A stretch of 64,000 bases of DNA, taken from assembly GCF_017487345.1 (NCBI RefSeq), contig NZ_CP062006.1, positions 3,338,501 to 3,402,500 of the forward strand. Direction: 5' to 3'. The translations under genes were made by a program, and so were the position numbers. Below are positions 47,442 to 59,186 of the stretch, one piece after another (within the stretch, counting starts at the first letter, position 1; each line of letters opens with the position of its first letter). Below the pieces are notes generated by a model. The model worked only from the letters and a program-made list of their open reading frames with translations. It was not told where the DNA came from and made no database searches. The stretch is from Brevundimonas pondensis (GTDB lineage Bacteria; Pseudomonadota; Alphaproteobacteria; Caulobacterales; Caulobacteraceae).

Positions 47442-47456
47442 ATAGGTCGCGCCTAT
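47442..47456. promoter_or_regulatory. OxyR-type half-site just upstream of oxyR
   Basis: ATAGGTCGCGCCTAT has ATAG-x-T and CTAT at the right spacing (ATAGnTnnnAnCTAT, with one difference) and is the core of the perfect inverted repeat CATAGG-TCGCG-CCTATG (47441-47457). It lies 10 bp before the start of oxyR, a position that fits autoregulation. Confidence 0.6.
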
Positions 47457-47465
47457 GTGGGGCGA

Positions 47466-48353
47466 ATGCTCCCCACCCTGCGACAGCTCCATTATCTCAA
47501 GCTCCTGGCCGAGCACGCCTCCTTCAGCCGCGCGGCCGAGGCGGCGCACGTCAGCCAGCCGGCCCTGTCGGCGGGGGTGCAGGAACTGGAGAAGATCCTG
47601 GGCGCCCCCGTGGTCGAACGCACGCGCGGCGCGGTCCAACTGACCGCCGTCGGCGCCGAGGCGGTCAAGCGCGCCGAGGACGTTCTGGCCCGCACCGAAG
47701 ACCTGGTCGAGGCGGCGCGCAATGCGGGCAAGCCCCTGTCGGGCCGGTTCCGCCTCGGCGTCATCCCCACCGTCGCCCCCTTCCTGCTGCCGCGCGCCCT
47801 GCCCGGCCTGCGCGACCGATACCCGGCCCTGCGCCTCTTCATCCGCGAGGACCTGACCCCGCGCCTGATCGCCGGGCTGAAGGCGGGCCAGCTGGACGCC
47901 GCCGTCATCGCCCTGCCGTATGAGGCGCCGGGCATCGACCACGCCCGCATCGGCGACGACGAAATCCTGGCCGCCGCTCCGGTCGGCCACCCGCTGGCGG
48001 GCGCCGGACCCATCCCCGAGGGAATGCTCAAGGCCGACGACCTGATCCTGCTGGAAGACGGCCATTGCCTGCGCGATCAGGCCCTGGCCGCCGTCAACAT
48101 CGAGGCCCCGCGCGGCGAGGACGTCTTCGCCGCCACCTCCCTGCACACCCTGGTGCAGATGGTGTCCTCGGGTCTTGGTGTCAGCTTCCTGCCGCAGATG
48201 GCGGTGCAGGCCGGTCTGGCCGACAACCCCGGCGTCGTGATCCGCCCCATCTCCGCCGACGCCCCCCGTCGCGAGATCGTCGTCGCCTGGCGCGCCGGCT
48301 CCAGCCGCGCCGCCGAAGCCCGCCTGCTGGCCGAGGCCCTCAAGCTGGACTGA
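47466..48353 (+). CDS. oxyR: Hydrogen peroxide-inducible regulator OxyR (single-Cys form)
   Basis: The 295-residue LysR-family protein starts LPTLRQLHYLKLLAEHASFSRAAEAAHVSQPALS, split HTH-containing residues 2-35, and matches OxyR in its effector domain: LLEDGHCLRDQAL contains the peroxidatic Cys201 (equivalent of E. coli Cys199). The resolving Cys (E. coli Cys208) is replaced by Val210, and Cys201 is the only cysteine in the protein. So it must work without an intramolecular disulfide, if it is a peroxide sensor at all. Start at 47466 fits OxyR; an upstream ATG at 47415 is possible. Confidence 0.88.
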   Translation: MLPTLRQLHYLKLLAEHASFSRAAEAAHVSQPALSAGVQELEKILGAPVVERTRGAVQLTAVGAEAVKRAEDVLARTEDLVEAARNAGKPLSGRFRLGVIPTVAPFLLPRALPGLRDRYPALRLFIREDLTPRLIAGLKAGQLDAAVIALPYEAPGIDHARIGDDEILAAAPVGHPLAGAGPIPEGMLKADDLILLEDGHCLRDQALAAVNIEAPRGEDVFAATSLHTLVQMVSSGLGVSFLPQMAVQAGLADNPGVVIRPISADAPRREIVVAWRAGSSRAAEARLLAEALKLD

Positions 48354-48446
48354 GGCGGCGAGGACCCATTCTGGACGCCGTCCCCCTTCTTTCGTGTTTC
48401 TCTGTTCCGCGTTACGTCTTCGCAGTCGATGGCGGGGAGGGATGAC

Positions 48447-49193
48447 ATGGGCTGGTTGAGTAGGCTGTTGGGCAAGCGTGACGATGCAATCCGTGCAAAA
48501 ACGCCGATCCTTGCGTCCGTAACCATTCCCGACCGTGACGAAGCTCCGATGGTTTATGGCGACCAGCCTGTGCGTAAACAGTGGGCCGAATCCGTTCTTT
48601 ATGCCCAAGGGGTGCCGATCAACCCCCACCTGCCGATGATCGAAAGTGAAGCTCAGATTACGCTGCGCACGCCGCGTGAAATCGCGGATCGCTTGCGCGC
48701 CGTATCGATTATCGCCGCTCGGGGATCCGGTCTGCCCTTAGCCGACGCACGCCGTTTTATTGATGAGCGCGGCATTGACCCGCATCTTACTCCCGCCGAG
48801 CGCGCCTTCCTCGACACGCCTGAACCGACAATGCGAGATCAAATCCAGTTTTCTTGGAGGCATGAGGCGGCCTGGGTATTGCTGTGGGCATTACGGCATG
48901 TGGAGGGACAACTGGGGGCACCGCGTGAAACCTGCGACGTCGATGCCATGACCGACATCATCATTAACGTTCCCGATCTCGGTCGTGATGGTGTGCGATC
49001 CGCCAACGACATCCTTAATGAGGCGGATTTGGTTTACCGCTATCACTGGGCAATCCGCCAAGCTGGTATTGATGGTCAGGCGCCTCCGGCGGATTTGGAC
49101 CCCGGGGTGGTGCTGGAGCGCCACTACGCGCTGAACTGGTTGATCGGCTACGGCGGCAATGCCGATTGGGACGACGTTACGACGGACACCTGA
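48447..49193 (+). CDS. DUF4272 domain-containing protein
   Basis: The 248-residue protein has a DUF4272 pattern: [20 protein letters not shown], then a helical segment, then [20 protein letters not shown] and [12 protein letters not shown]. No signal peptide or membrane helix. Function of the family is unknown. The start at 48447 ([11 protein letters not shown]) is supported by GGGAGG at good spacing. G+C content is visibly lower than in the neighbours, and codon use is more relaxed, suggesting recent acquisition. It sits between oxyR and acnB. Confidence 0.72.
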   Translation: MGWLSRLLGKRDDAIRAKTPILASVTIPDRDEAPMVYGDQPVRKQWAESVLYAQGVPINPHLPMIESEAQITLRTPREIADRLRAVSIIAARGSGLPLADARRFIDERGIDPHLTPAERAFLDTPEPTMRDQIQFSWRHEAAWVLLWALRHVEGQLGAPRETCDVDAMTDIIINVPDLGRDGVRSANDILNEADLVYRYHWAIRQAGIDGQAPPADLDPGVVLERHYALNWLIGYGGNADWDDVTTDT

Positions 49194-49335
49194 AGCAGGA
49201 ATGCCCTACGACGGAGGTCGAAGGCCGAACCGACCCCCTTCCCTTGCGACCCCAACCCTTATGTGGGAAAGGCCACGCGCGGTTTTGGCGGCCGACGGGC
49301 CGGTCATGCCGCGACTGGACCAAGGAAGGCCGCTC

Positions 49336-51918
49336 ATGCTCGAAACCTATCGTCTTCACGTCGCCGAACGCGCGGCCCTGGGCATTCCGCCGCTGCCGCT
49401 GTCGGCCGAGCAGACCGCCGACCTGATCGAGCTGATCAAGGCGCCGCCGGCGGGTGAATCCGAGCAGGAGCTGCTGGACCTGCTGACCCATCGCGTGCCG
49501 CCCGGCGTGGACGACGCGGCCAAGGTCAAGGCCTCCTTCCTGTCGGCCGTGGCCCACGGCGACTTCGCCGTGCCGTCGCTGTCGCGCGAACGCGCCACCG
49601 AGCTGCTGGGCACCATGGTCGGCGGCTATAACGTCAAGCCGCTGATCGACCTGCTGACCGACGCCGTGGTCGGCGCCGTCGCCGCCGAGGGTCTGAAGAA
49701 GACCCTGCTGATGTTCGACTTCTTCCACGACGTCGCCGAACTGGCCAAGGGCGGCAACGCCAACGCCCAGGCCGTGCTGAAGTCCTGGGCCGAGGCCGAG
49801 TGGTTCACGTCGCGCGACAAGGTCGCCGACAAGATCACCGTCACCGTCTTCAAGGTCACGGGCGAGACCAACACCGACGACCTGTCGCCGGCGCCCGACG
49901 CCTGGTCGCGCCCCGACATTCCGCTGCACTACCTGGCCATGCTGAAGAACAAGCGTGACGGCATCACGCCGGAGCAGGACGGCGTGCGCGGCCCGATGTC
50001 GTTCATCGAGGACCTGAAGGCCAAGGGCCATCTGGTCGCCTATGTCGGCGACGTGGTCGGCACCGGTTCGTCGCGCAAGTCGGCGACCAACAGCGTCATC
50101 TGGGCCACCGGTCAGGACATCCCCTTCGTGCCGAACAAGCGCTTCGGCGGCGTGACCCTGGGCGGCAAGATCGCCCCGATCTTCTTCAACACCCAGGAAG
50201 ACAGCGGCGCCCTGCCGATCGAGGTCGACGTGACCAGCCTGAACATGGGCGACGTCATCGACATCTATCCCTATGAGGGCAAGATCGAGAAGGACGGCCA
50301 GAAGATCGCCGACTTCGAGCTGAAGTCGCAGGTCCTGCTGGACGAAGTGCAAGCCGGCGGCCGCATCAATCTCATCATTGGACGGTCGCTGACCGCCCGT
50401 GCGCGCGAGGCCCTGGGCCTGGCCGCCTCGACCGAGTTCCGCCTGCCGGTCACCCCGGAAGACAGCGGCAAGGGCTTCACCGTGGCCCAGAAGATGGTTG
50501 GCCGCGCCTGCGGTCTGCCGGAAGGCCAGGGCATCCGTCCGGGCACCTATTGCGAACCGCGCATGACCACGGTCGGCTCGCAGGACACGACCGGCCCGAT
50601 GACCCGCGACGAGCTCAAGGACCTGGCCTGCCTCGGCTTCTCGGCCGACATGGTGATGCAGTCCTTCTGTCATACCGCCGCCTATCCCAAGCCGGTCGAC
50701 GTCAAGACGCACCGCGAACTGCCGCAGTTCATCTCCAACCGCGGCGGCGTGGCCCTGCGTCCGGGCGACGGCGTGATCCACTCCTGGCTGAACCGCCTGC
50801 TGCTGCCCGACACCGTCGGCACCGGCGGCGACAGCCACACCCGCTTCCCCATCGGCATCTCCTTCCCGGCCGGTTCGGGCCTGGTGGCCTTCGGCGCCGC
50901 CACCGGCGTCATGCCGCTGGACATGCCCGAGTCGATCCTGGTCCGCTTCAAGGGTGAGATGCAGCCCGGCATCACCCTGCGCGACCTGGTCCACGCCATC
51001 CCCTACTACGCCATCCAGCAGGGCCTGCTGACGGTGGCCAAGGCGGGCAAGGTCAACGCCTTCTCGGGCCGCATCCTTGAAATCGAGGGCCTGCCGGACC
51101 TGAAGGTCGAACAAGCGTTCGAACTGACCGACGCCTCGGCCGAGCGTTCGGCGGCGGGTTGCACCGTCAAGCTGAACAAGGAGCCGATCATCGAGTACAT
51201 GACCTCGAACATCGTGCTCATGAAGAACATGATCGCCGACGGTTACGCCGACGCCCGCACCCTGCAGCGCCGCATCGACGCTATGGAGGCCTGGCTGGCC
51301 GCGCCCAACCTGCTGGAGGCCGACGCCGACGCCGAGTACGCCCACGTCATCGAGATCGATCTGGCGGACGTGAAGGAGCCCATCCTGTGCGCCCCCAACG
51401 ACCCCGACGACGCGCGCCTGCTGTCGGCGGTGCAAGAGACCCCGATCGACGAGGTCTTCATCGGCTCGTGCATGACCAACATCGGCCACTTCCGCGCCGC
51501 CTCGCTGCTGCTGAAGGGCAAGAAGGACATCCCGACCCGTCTGTGGGTGGCCCCGCCGACCAAGATGGACGCCTCGGAGCTGACCAAGGAGGGTCACTAC
51601 TCGACCCTCGGCGGCGCCGGCGCCCGCATGGAGATGCCGGGCTGCTCGCTGTGCATGGGCAACCAGGCCCAGGTGAAGGAGGGCGCGACCGTGGTCTCGA
51701 CCTCGACCCGCAACTTCCCCAACCGTCTGGGCAAGGGCTCGAACGTCTACCTGGCCTCGGCCGAACTGGCCGCTGTCGCCTCCAAGATGGGCCGCATCCC
51801 CACCGTGGCCGAATACATGGCCGAGATGGGCGTCATCGACGCCGACCGCGACGAGGTCTACCGCTACATGAACTTCGACCAGATCCCCGAATACGCGGAT
51901 CGCGTCGCGGCCGAATAA
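49336..51918 (+). CDS. acnB: Bifunctional aconitate hydratase 2 / 2-methylisocitrate dehydratase
   Basis: AcnB isomerises citrate and isocitrate in the TCA cycle and can act in the methylcitrate cycle. The 860-residue length is typical. The N-terminal HEAT-like and swivel domains come first, in the AcnB order. Iron-sulfur ligands are visible in [13 protein letters not shown] and [19 protein letters not shown] precedes ATG 49336. A strong terminator follows. In E. coli AcnB also binds mRNA when it loses its cluster. Confidence 0.96.
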   Translation: MLETYRLHVAERAALGIPPLPLSAEQTADLIELIKAPPAGESEQELLDLLTHRVPPGVDDAAKVKASFLSAVAHGDFAVPSLSRERATELLGTMVGGYNVKPLIDLLTDAVVGAVAAEGLKKTLLMFDFFHDVAELAKGGNANAQAVLKSWAEAEWFTSRDKVADKITVTVFKVTGETNTDDLSPAPDAWSRPDIPLHYLAMLKNKRDGITPEQDGVRGPMSFIEDLKAKGHLVAYVGDVVGTGSSRKSATNSVIWATGQDIPFVPNKRFGGVTLGGKIAPIFFNTQEDSGALPIEVDVTSLNMGDVIDIYPYEGKIEKDGQKIADFELKSQVLLDEVQAGGRINLIIGRSLTARAREALGLAASTEFRLPVTPEDSGKGFTVAQKMVGRACGLPEGQGIRPGTYCEPRMTTVGSQDTTGPMTRDELKDLACLGFSADMVMQSFCHTAAYPKPVDVKTHRELPQFISNRGGVALRPGDGVIHSWLNRLLLPDTVGTGGDSHTRFPIGISFPAGSGLVAFGAATGVMPLDMPESILVRFKGEMQPGITLRDLVHAIPYYAIQQGLLTVAKAGKVNAFSGRILEIEGLPDLKVEQAFELTDASAERSAAGCTVKLNKEPIIEYMTSNIVLMKNMIADGYADARTLQRRIDAMEAWLAAPNLLEADADAEYAHVIEIDLADVKEPILCAPNDPDDARLLSAVQETPIDEVFIGSCMTNIGHFRAASLLLKGKKDIPTRLWVAPPTKMDASELTKEGHYSTLGGAGARMEMPGCSLCMGNQAQVKEGATVVSTSTRNFPNRLGKGSNVYLASAELAAVASKMGRIPTVAEYMAEMGVIDADRDEVYRYMNFDQIPEYADRVAAE

Positions 51919-51944
51919 GGCGGACGACAGTCTGAAAAAGAGAA

Positions 51945-51976
51945 GGGCCGGCGGAGCGATCCGCCGGCCCTTTTTT
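51945..51976 (+). terminator. Rho-independent terminator of acnB
   Basis: GGGCCGGCGGA-GCGA-TCCGCCGGCCC is a perfect 11-bp stem closed by a GNRA tetraloop (GCGA), followed by TTTTTT. Confidence 0.93.
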
Positions 51977-52108
51977 CAGGAATGCCCCACGCGATCCTCA
52001 GGAATTTCATGGATTTCTCCGGCAAGATTAGCCATGCGTCCCGCATAGAAGCTTGACCATTCTTGACCTCTGCCAGAGCATACTCTTTGCGAGAGTGGGG
52101 ATGGCAAC

Positions 52109-52933
52109 ATGACGGATGCGATTGCGCAGCACGCGCTTAAGCTACGCTTCAGTGGTGGAGAAGCTGAACGCCGTGGCCTCGACCTTTATGATGGTTCGAA
52201 TTCGTTTTACGGCTTTGCGCAGGCGATCCAGATTGTGGTTCACGCCTACATGACTGGTGAAATCGTGAGCCGGGCCACAGCACTAAAGGGTGCCGAAATC
52301 TACTTCGGCGCGCCCCGAAGGGGGAGCGTGGTATTCGACATCATCACTGTGATCGAGAAGTATCCCGCGACCGCCGGAATCGCTGGCGCAGCCTTCTACG
52401 ATTTTGTGAAGGTCGCGTTCTCTAAAGCTGTGGGAATGCTGAACACTAAGCCCGAAACTCCCAGCGTTCAGAAGGTCGACGTAGACGATACTTTCTTTGA
52501 TCAATTAGCTGAAACACTAGAAGGCAGCCTTCGTCGCGCCCATAGGGCGATTGATCACGGTGTCCCCTTGGTCACACTCGAAAGGCCGCGCTCAACGCTT
52601 GTCACGTTCGATACTGCCACCAGCGAGTGGGTGAACACTCGTGATGAAAATCCTAAGGTGGAGGAATTCAGCGGCAATATCACGCGATATAACGCTCTGA
52701 GCGGAAACGGCCGCGCGTACGTTCGAGAGCTCAAAAGAGTCATCCCCTTCAGACCAGGTGGCAATTTCCCCGAAAGCAAGCGAGGCCACCTCACCTGGTC
52801 GCTTCATGGAAACACCATCTCTGCAGGCAAGGAACTAAAACTCTGGGCCTCAAAAATTGAGTCCGCCCGAGGGGAACCGAAGCGCCTGATTCTGGCCGAC
52901 GTAGCCCAAGTACGTTCAACTTCAGAGGAATAA
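52109..52933 (+). CDS. Uncharacterised low-GC protein between the two aconitase genes
   Basis: The 274-residue protein is not one I can assign to a function. It starts TDAIAQHALKLRFSGGEAERRGLDLYDGSNSFYGF, with a patterned N-terminal segment, then a region rich in Gly/Ala (PATAGIAGAAFYDFVKVAFS, about 92-111) that could be a short amphipathic or membrane-proximal helix, and a polar C-terminal half ending in basic and Ser residues. I recall weakly similar proteins in scattered bacteria but cannot name a verified family. Base composition is clearly lower in G+C than the flanking acnB and acnA, with non-native codons such as TTA and ATA-rich stretches, so horizontal acquisition is likely. It reads with acnB but has its own promoter space. 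Confidence 0.65.
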   Translation: MTDAIAQHALKLRFSGGEAERRGLDLYDGSNSFYGFAQAIQIVVHAYMTGEIVSRATALKGAEIYFGAPRRGSVVFDIITVIEKYPATAGIAGAAFYDFVKVAFSKAVGMLNTKPETPSVQKVDVDDTFFDQLAETLEGSLRRAHRAIDHGVPLVTLERPRSTLVTFDTATSEWVNTRDENPKVEEFSGNITRYNALSGNGRAYVRELKRVIPFRPGGNFPESKRGHLTWSLHGNTISAGKELKLWASKIESARGEPKRLILADVAQVRSTSEE

Positions 52934-52998
52934 GGTGCAAGCAACTAGGGCAGCGGGGCAATGGATTTGCCCGCGATCTAGTCGAACTTACGCTTGAA

Positions 52999-53028
52999 AA
53001 AGGCCGGTGGATCGCTCCACCGGCCTTT
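52999..53028. terminator. Bidirectional terminator between orphan gene and acnA
   Basis: AAAGGCCGGTGGA-TCGC-TCCACCGGCCTTT is a perfect 13-bp inverted repeat between convergent genes. On the acnA strand the loop is GCGA, a GNRA tetraloop. Confidence 0.9.
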
Positions 53029-53053
53029 CCAGTCTTTAGCCTGAAGCCTCGCC

Positions 53054-55780
<2,727 letters not shown>

Positions 55781-55978
55781 GGAGATAAGTCCTCTGACTA
55801 ACGCCGCCCGACAATTCGGTTGCGCCTTCGCGCGCTGGACGCCGGGGCGCACAGGTCCCGGGCGCGCGCGGCGAAAGCCTGCTGCGGCGCTTGCGGATAT
55901 AGTCCTGTGCGGGGAAGCCGTCCATGTATCCACAACGCGGTCATGGACATCGAGAATGGTTCGCAAGTCGGCGGGGTC

Positions 55979-56602
55979 ATGCTGAAGACGGTCGACATCG
56001 AGGGCCTGAGCCTGTCGCGCGGCGAGCGGAATCTGTTCCGGGGCCTGTCGCTGCGCCTTTCGGCGGGCGAGGCTGTAGCCCTGACCGGGGCCAACGGGGC
56101 GGGCAAGACCAGCCTGCTGCGGGCCGTGGCGGGCTTCATCCGCCCCGATGCGGGGACGATCACTTTTGGCGGCGCGGACGGTGAGGCGCTGGATGCGGAG
56201 GCCGCGCGGCAGGGCGGCGTCCACCTGCTGGGCCACCTCGAAGGGCTGAAGCCGACTCGGACCGCGCGGCAGGAGTTCGACTTCCAGACGGCCTGGCTGG
56301 GCGGAAGCGACGCGGCGCGCGAGGCGGCGACTGCGCGCCTGTCGCTGACGCCCCTGCTGGATCTGGAGACGAGGAAGCTGTCGGCGGGGCAGAAGCGCCG
56401 CCTGTCGCTGGCCCGGCTGGTGGCCGCGCCGCGCGCCCTCTGGCTGCTGGACGAACCCCTGGCCCCGCTGGATGAGCGTTGGCGCGCGGTCGCGGCCGAG
56501 CTGATGGCGGCGCATCTGGCGTCGGGCGGGATGATTCTGGCGGCGGTGCATGACCCCCTGCCCGTCCCGGCGCGCAATCTCGACCTTGGGGGTCTGGCGT
56601 GA
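55979..56602 (+). CDS. ccmA: Haem exporter ATPase CcmA
   Basis: CcmA is the ATP-binding subunit of the CcmABCD complex in cytochrome c maturation. The 207-residue protein has Walker [15 protein letters not shown] near residue 36, the ABC signature [14 protein letters not shown], and Walker [13 protein letters not shown]. Start at 55979 is preferred (GGCGGGG upstream); an ATG at 55943 is possible. Overlaps ccmB. No ccmC or ccmD follows, so the rest of the system must be elsewhere. Confidence 0.92.
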   Translation: MLKTVDIEGLSLSRGERNLFRGLSLRLSAGEAVALTGANGAGKTSLLRAVAGFIRPDAGTITFGGADGEALDAEAARQGGVHLLGHLEGLKPTRTARQEFDFQTAWLGGSDAAREAATARLSLTPLLDLETRKLSAGQKRRLSLARLVAAPRALWLLDEPLAPLDERWRAVAAELMAAHLASGGMILAAVHDPLPVPARNLDLGGLA

Positions 56603-57264
56603 GGGCGGTGCGCGTCCTGTTTGGCCGCGAGCTGTCGCTGGCCTGGGGCGGCGGCGGCGGGCCCCTGCTGGCCTGCGGCTTCATGCTGTGCCTGACCGCC
56701 ATCCTGCCGCTGGCGGCGGGCGGCGATCCGCGCGTCCTGGCGCCGGCGGCTTCCGGCGCCAGCTGGATGGCCCTGGCCCTGGCTTCGCTGCTGTCGCTGG
56801 AGCGTCTGTTCGAGCGTGATCTGGAGGATGGGGCGCTGGACCTGCTGTCGCTCGGCCCCGTGCCGCTGGAGGCGACGGTGGCGATCAAGGCCCTGGCGCA
56901 GTGGTTGGCCACGGGTCTGCCGCTGGCTCTGGCCGCCCCGATTGCGGCGCTGGTGCTCGGGCAACCGGCCCATTTGATCGGGCTGACCGCGCTGGCGGCG
57001 GCCATCGGCGGTCTGGGCTTCGCCTTCACCGGGGCGCTGGGCGCGGCTCTGGCGTTGGGGGCCAAGCGCGGCGGCCTGCTGATCGCGGTGGTGGTGCTGC
57101 CGCTGTTCATTCCGCCGGTGGTGTTCGGGGCGGGCGCCCTGACGCGGGCGGCGGGCGGCGGCGATCCCCTGTCGGCCCTGGCCCTGTTGGGCGCCTATGT
57201 CCTGTTCGCCGTGGTCATCGCGCCCGTCGCCGGAGCGGCGGCGATCCGCAACGCTCAGGGGTAG
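56599..57264 (+). CDS. ccmB: Haem exporter membrane protein CcmB
   Basis: CcmB is the membrane partner of CcmA. The 221-residue protein has about six hydrophobic segments and the conserved N-terminal [15 protein letters not shown], then [20 protein letters not shown], a CcmB hallmark. GTG start overlaps the ccmA stop. It ends seven bases from the stop of the convergent Smr gene. Confidence 0.92.
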   Translation: MRAVRVLFGRELSLAWGGGGGPLLACGFMLCLTAILPLAAGGDPRVLAPAASGASWMALALASLLSLERLFERDLEDGALDLLSLGPVPLEATVAIKALAQWLATGLPLALAAPIAALVLGQPAHLIGLTALAAAIGGLGFAFTGALGAALALGAKRGGLLIAVVVLPLFIPPVVFGAGALTRAAGGGDPLSALALLGAYVLFAVVIAPVAGAAAIRNAQG

Positions 57265-57270
57265 TCTGGT

Positions 57271-57861
57271 TCAGCGCGGCTTCAGCGTGACGTAGAGGGC
57301 GCCGTCGCCGCCGTGGCGGCGGTGGGCTGAGGCAAAGCCGGACACCACGCCGCGCAGGTGCGGCCCGGTCAACCAGTCGTGCACCGAGCCGCGAATGACC
57401 CCGCCGCCGCGTCGTCCCTGCCCGGTGATGACCAGAACCGAGCGCAGGCCGCGCATCTGGCAACCGATCAGGAAGCCGCGGAGCTGGTCCTCAGCCTCGA
57501 AGCGGCCGAAGCCGTGCAGGTCGATGCGCGCCTCGATGGGATCGCGCTCGCGCGACAGGCGGCGCTGGCGGCGTGGCTCCAGTTCTTCAGGTGTTGGCCG
57601 GGCGCGGGTCGGCGTCGGCTTGGCGGGGGCGACGATGCCGAGGGTCTCGAAGCTGGGCGTCTGATCGGGGGCGTTGCGCTTCTTGCCGGCGACGCCGCGC
57701 GCGGGCCTGGCCGTGGCGGGCGGGGTCTCGGAATCAGGCAGGACCGCGCCGGGGGTGACGCGAGCGGCCTTGCGACGCGCGGGCGGGGTCACCGTCCCGG
57801 TGACCCGGGCCCAGATGCGCTTGTCGTCGTCATTGGAGTCTGAAGGGCCTTTGCGGGCCAC
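57271..57861 (-). CDS. Smr domain protein
   Basis: The 196-residue protein has a long, basic, Pro-rich N-terminal region (to about residue 105) and a C-terminal Smr domain: IDLHGFGRFEAEDQLRGFL and VLVITGQGRRGGGVIRGSV, with the TGxGxx motif near position 150. Smr domains are endonucleases linked to mRNA/ribosome rescue or DNA repair. Start: the GTG at 57861, two bases after the upstream XRE stop with a good RBS, is preferred; an ATG at 57906 would overlap the XRE gene by 44 bp. Confidence 0.82.
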   Translation of the reverse strand: MARKGPSDSNDDDKRIWARVTGTVTPPARRKAARVTPGAVLPDSETPPATARPARGVAGKKRNAPDQTPSFETLGIVAPAKPTPTRARPTPEELEPRRQRRLSRERDPIEARIDLHGFGRFEAEDQLRGFLIGCQMRGLRSVLVITGQGRRGGGVIRGSVHDWLTGPHLRGVVSGFASAHRRHGGDGALYVTLKPR

Positions 57862-57862
57862 C

Positions 57863-58099
57863 TCAGTCCTCGGCGTCGTTGAAGGCGTCGCCGGGTCCCG
57901 GCTCATGGGCCAGCAGATCGCCCGGCTGGCAGTCCAGCTCGCGGCACAGGGCGTCCAGGGTCGAGAAACGCACGGCGCGCGCCTTGCCGGTCTTGAGAAT
58001 CGACAGATTGGCCACGGTCACGCCGACACGGTCGGCGAGCTCTGTCAGCGACATGCGCCGTTCGGCGAGAATACGGTCAAGTTGGACGCGGATGGCCAT
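57863..58099 (-). CDS. YozG-like XRE regulator (partner of DUF2975 protein)
   Basis: A 78-residue protein that is almost only a helix-turn-helix: LDRILAERRMSLTELADRVG, then VTVANLSILKTGKARAVRFS, then TLDALCRELDCQPGDLLAHE. These small Cro/C1 regulators often form a pair with a DUF2975 membrane protein, as here, where DUF2975 ends 23 bp upstream. Likely an operon of DUF2975, XRE, Smr. Confidence 0.85.
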   Translation of the reverse strand: MAIRVQLDRILAERRMSLTELADRVGVTVANLSILKTGKARAVRFSTLDALCRELDCQPGDLLAHEPGPGDAFNDAED

Positions 58100-58122
58100 G
58101 GGTGGAGCTTAGCGTTTTCAGA

Positions 58123-58731
58123 TCAGATCGTCAGTTCGGATTCGCGGCGCAGGCGGGCGCCTTCGCGGAAGACCTCCGCCAGGACGAAGACGACGAGGAT
58201 GGAGAAGACGGGGGTGAGCAGGTCGCTGACGCCTTGCGGCTCCATGACGCCGGGGGCCAGACGGGCGGCCACCAGGCCCTGCGCCAGCCAGACGCCGCCG
58301 GTCACGACGGCGAGGATCAGGCCGATCTGGCGCAGACGTCGCACATTTTCGGGTTGGAAGGGGTCGCCCAGGGTCAGGGTGCGAAAGATCTTTCGCAGGC
58401 CGCGCAGGATCATCAGGAAGCCGCCGAAATAGGCGGTGATGGCCCCGACGCCGAACAGCAGCAGGGGGCGGGTCAACGGCATCTGGCGGCCATCGGCGCC
58501 GTCGCTGACCGTGACGTTCAGATTGTCGATGGGAATGAAGATGGAGGCGATCCAGAGCAGCAGCAGAACGCCGGTGATCAGGGCCAGAAGGATATAGGCC
58601 ACATCCAGCGCGATCTTTAGCAGGCTGGACACGGAGCCTGGCCCCAGGGTGCGCAGATTGGGAGTGCGCAGGTTGCCGCCCGTCAGGCGCGGCGCACGAA
58701 TCCCGATGGAAGCCAGTTTCGGGAGGTGCAT
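58123..58731 (-). CDS. DUF2975 membrane protein
   Basis: The 202-residue protein has four hydrophobic segments: ALDVAYILLALITGVLLLLW (about 41-60), LLLFGVGAITAYFGGFLMIL, IGLILAVVTGGVWLAQGLVA and LLTPVFSILVVFVLAEVF, and the motif GDPFQPENVRRLRQIG, which defines the family. Function is unknown. Paired with the YozG-like regulator; together they may sense a membrane or envelope state, which is inference. Confidence 0.82.
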   Translation of the reverse strand: MHLPKLASIGIRAPRLTGGNLRTPNLRTLGPGSVSSLLKIALDVAYILLALITGVLLLLWIASIFIPIDNLNVTVSDGADGRQMPLTRPLLLFGVGAITAYFGGFLMILRGLRKIFRTLTLGDPFQPENVRRLRQIGLILAVVTGGVWLAQGLVAARLAPGVMEPQGVSDLLTPVFSILVVFVLAEVFREGARLRRESELTI

Positions 58732-58869
58732 GTAGTCAGGTCTCTGGCCGGGTGTTCAGGCGGTGGTCGCCGCGCGGGGTCCGGGAACCCTCACGCGGCG
58801 CTATTCTTCGCGGTGTTCATGCTGATCGTCAAAGCCCCCATTTGCCCGCTTGGGCGATCCAGAGCCGGA
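58732..58869. other. Intergenic region upstream of the DUF2975 operon
   Basis: 138 bp with no ORF or clear element. Promoter of the DUF2975 operon presumably lies here. Confidence 0.35.
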
Positions 58870-58986
58870 TCACAGGCTCTGGATGATCAGGGCGACGGCG
58901 GCGGTGGGCAGGGCGGCCAGCAGCATGGCGTTGAAGAAGCCGTGGCCGACGCGGTCCATCCAGATCGAGGTTTTCATCGCTTGCAT
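58870..58986 (-). CDS. 38-residue predicted membrane peptide
   Basis: The ORF starts MQAMKTSIWMDRVGHGFFNA and ends in the hydrophobic MLLAALPTAAVALIIQSL, one predicted transmembrane helix with a basic, N-terminal cytosolic part. A strong Shine-Dalgarno GGAGAG is placed five bases from the ATG, unlike most chance ORFs. It is separate from the DUF2975 operon and divergent from rdgB. Function unknown; single-helix peptides of this size usually modulate a membrane protein or, less often, are toxins. Confidence 0.5.
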   Translation of the reverse strand: MQAMKTSIWMDRVGHGFFNAMLLAALPTAAVALIIQSL

Positions 58987-59134
58987 CGTATCTCTCCGTT
59001 GTTGCACGATTTTCGTGCGTTTCTGATATGTCGCTGGATGAACGTTGCGTTTTGTTCGCTTCGTTTGAACGGTGCGACCTCCGTTCTTGAGATTGAAGAT
59101 GCGACATGCCCCGTCGAAAAGCACGTTACATATC

Positions 59135-59151
59135 GTTTAACGATGTTAAAC
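59135..59151. promoter_or_regulatory. Perfect palindrome in the rdgB / small-peptide divergent promoter
   Basis: GTTTAACGATGTTAAAC is a perfect 7-bp inverted repeat with a 3-bp centre. It is 36 bp from the rdgB start and 149 bp from the peptide start. It resembles an operator for a dimeric regulator. It contains two TTAA elements, but with 5-bp spacing, not the 7 bp of CtrA sites. Confidence 0.5.
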
Positions 59152-59186
59152 TTCCGCAATGCATCGGACGGGACTAAGGTGACCGC

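Noticed and set aside
59136..59150. CtrA box near rdgB
   Set aside because: TTAA pair is separated by 5 bp, not 7; better described as a palindrome.
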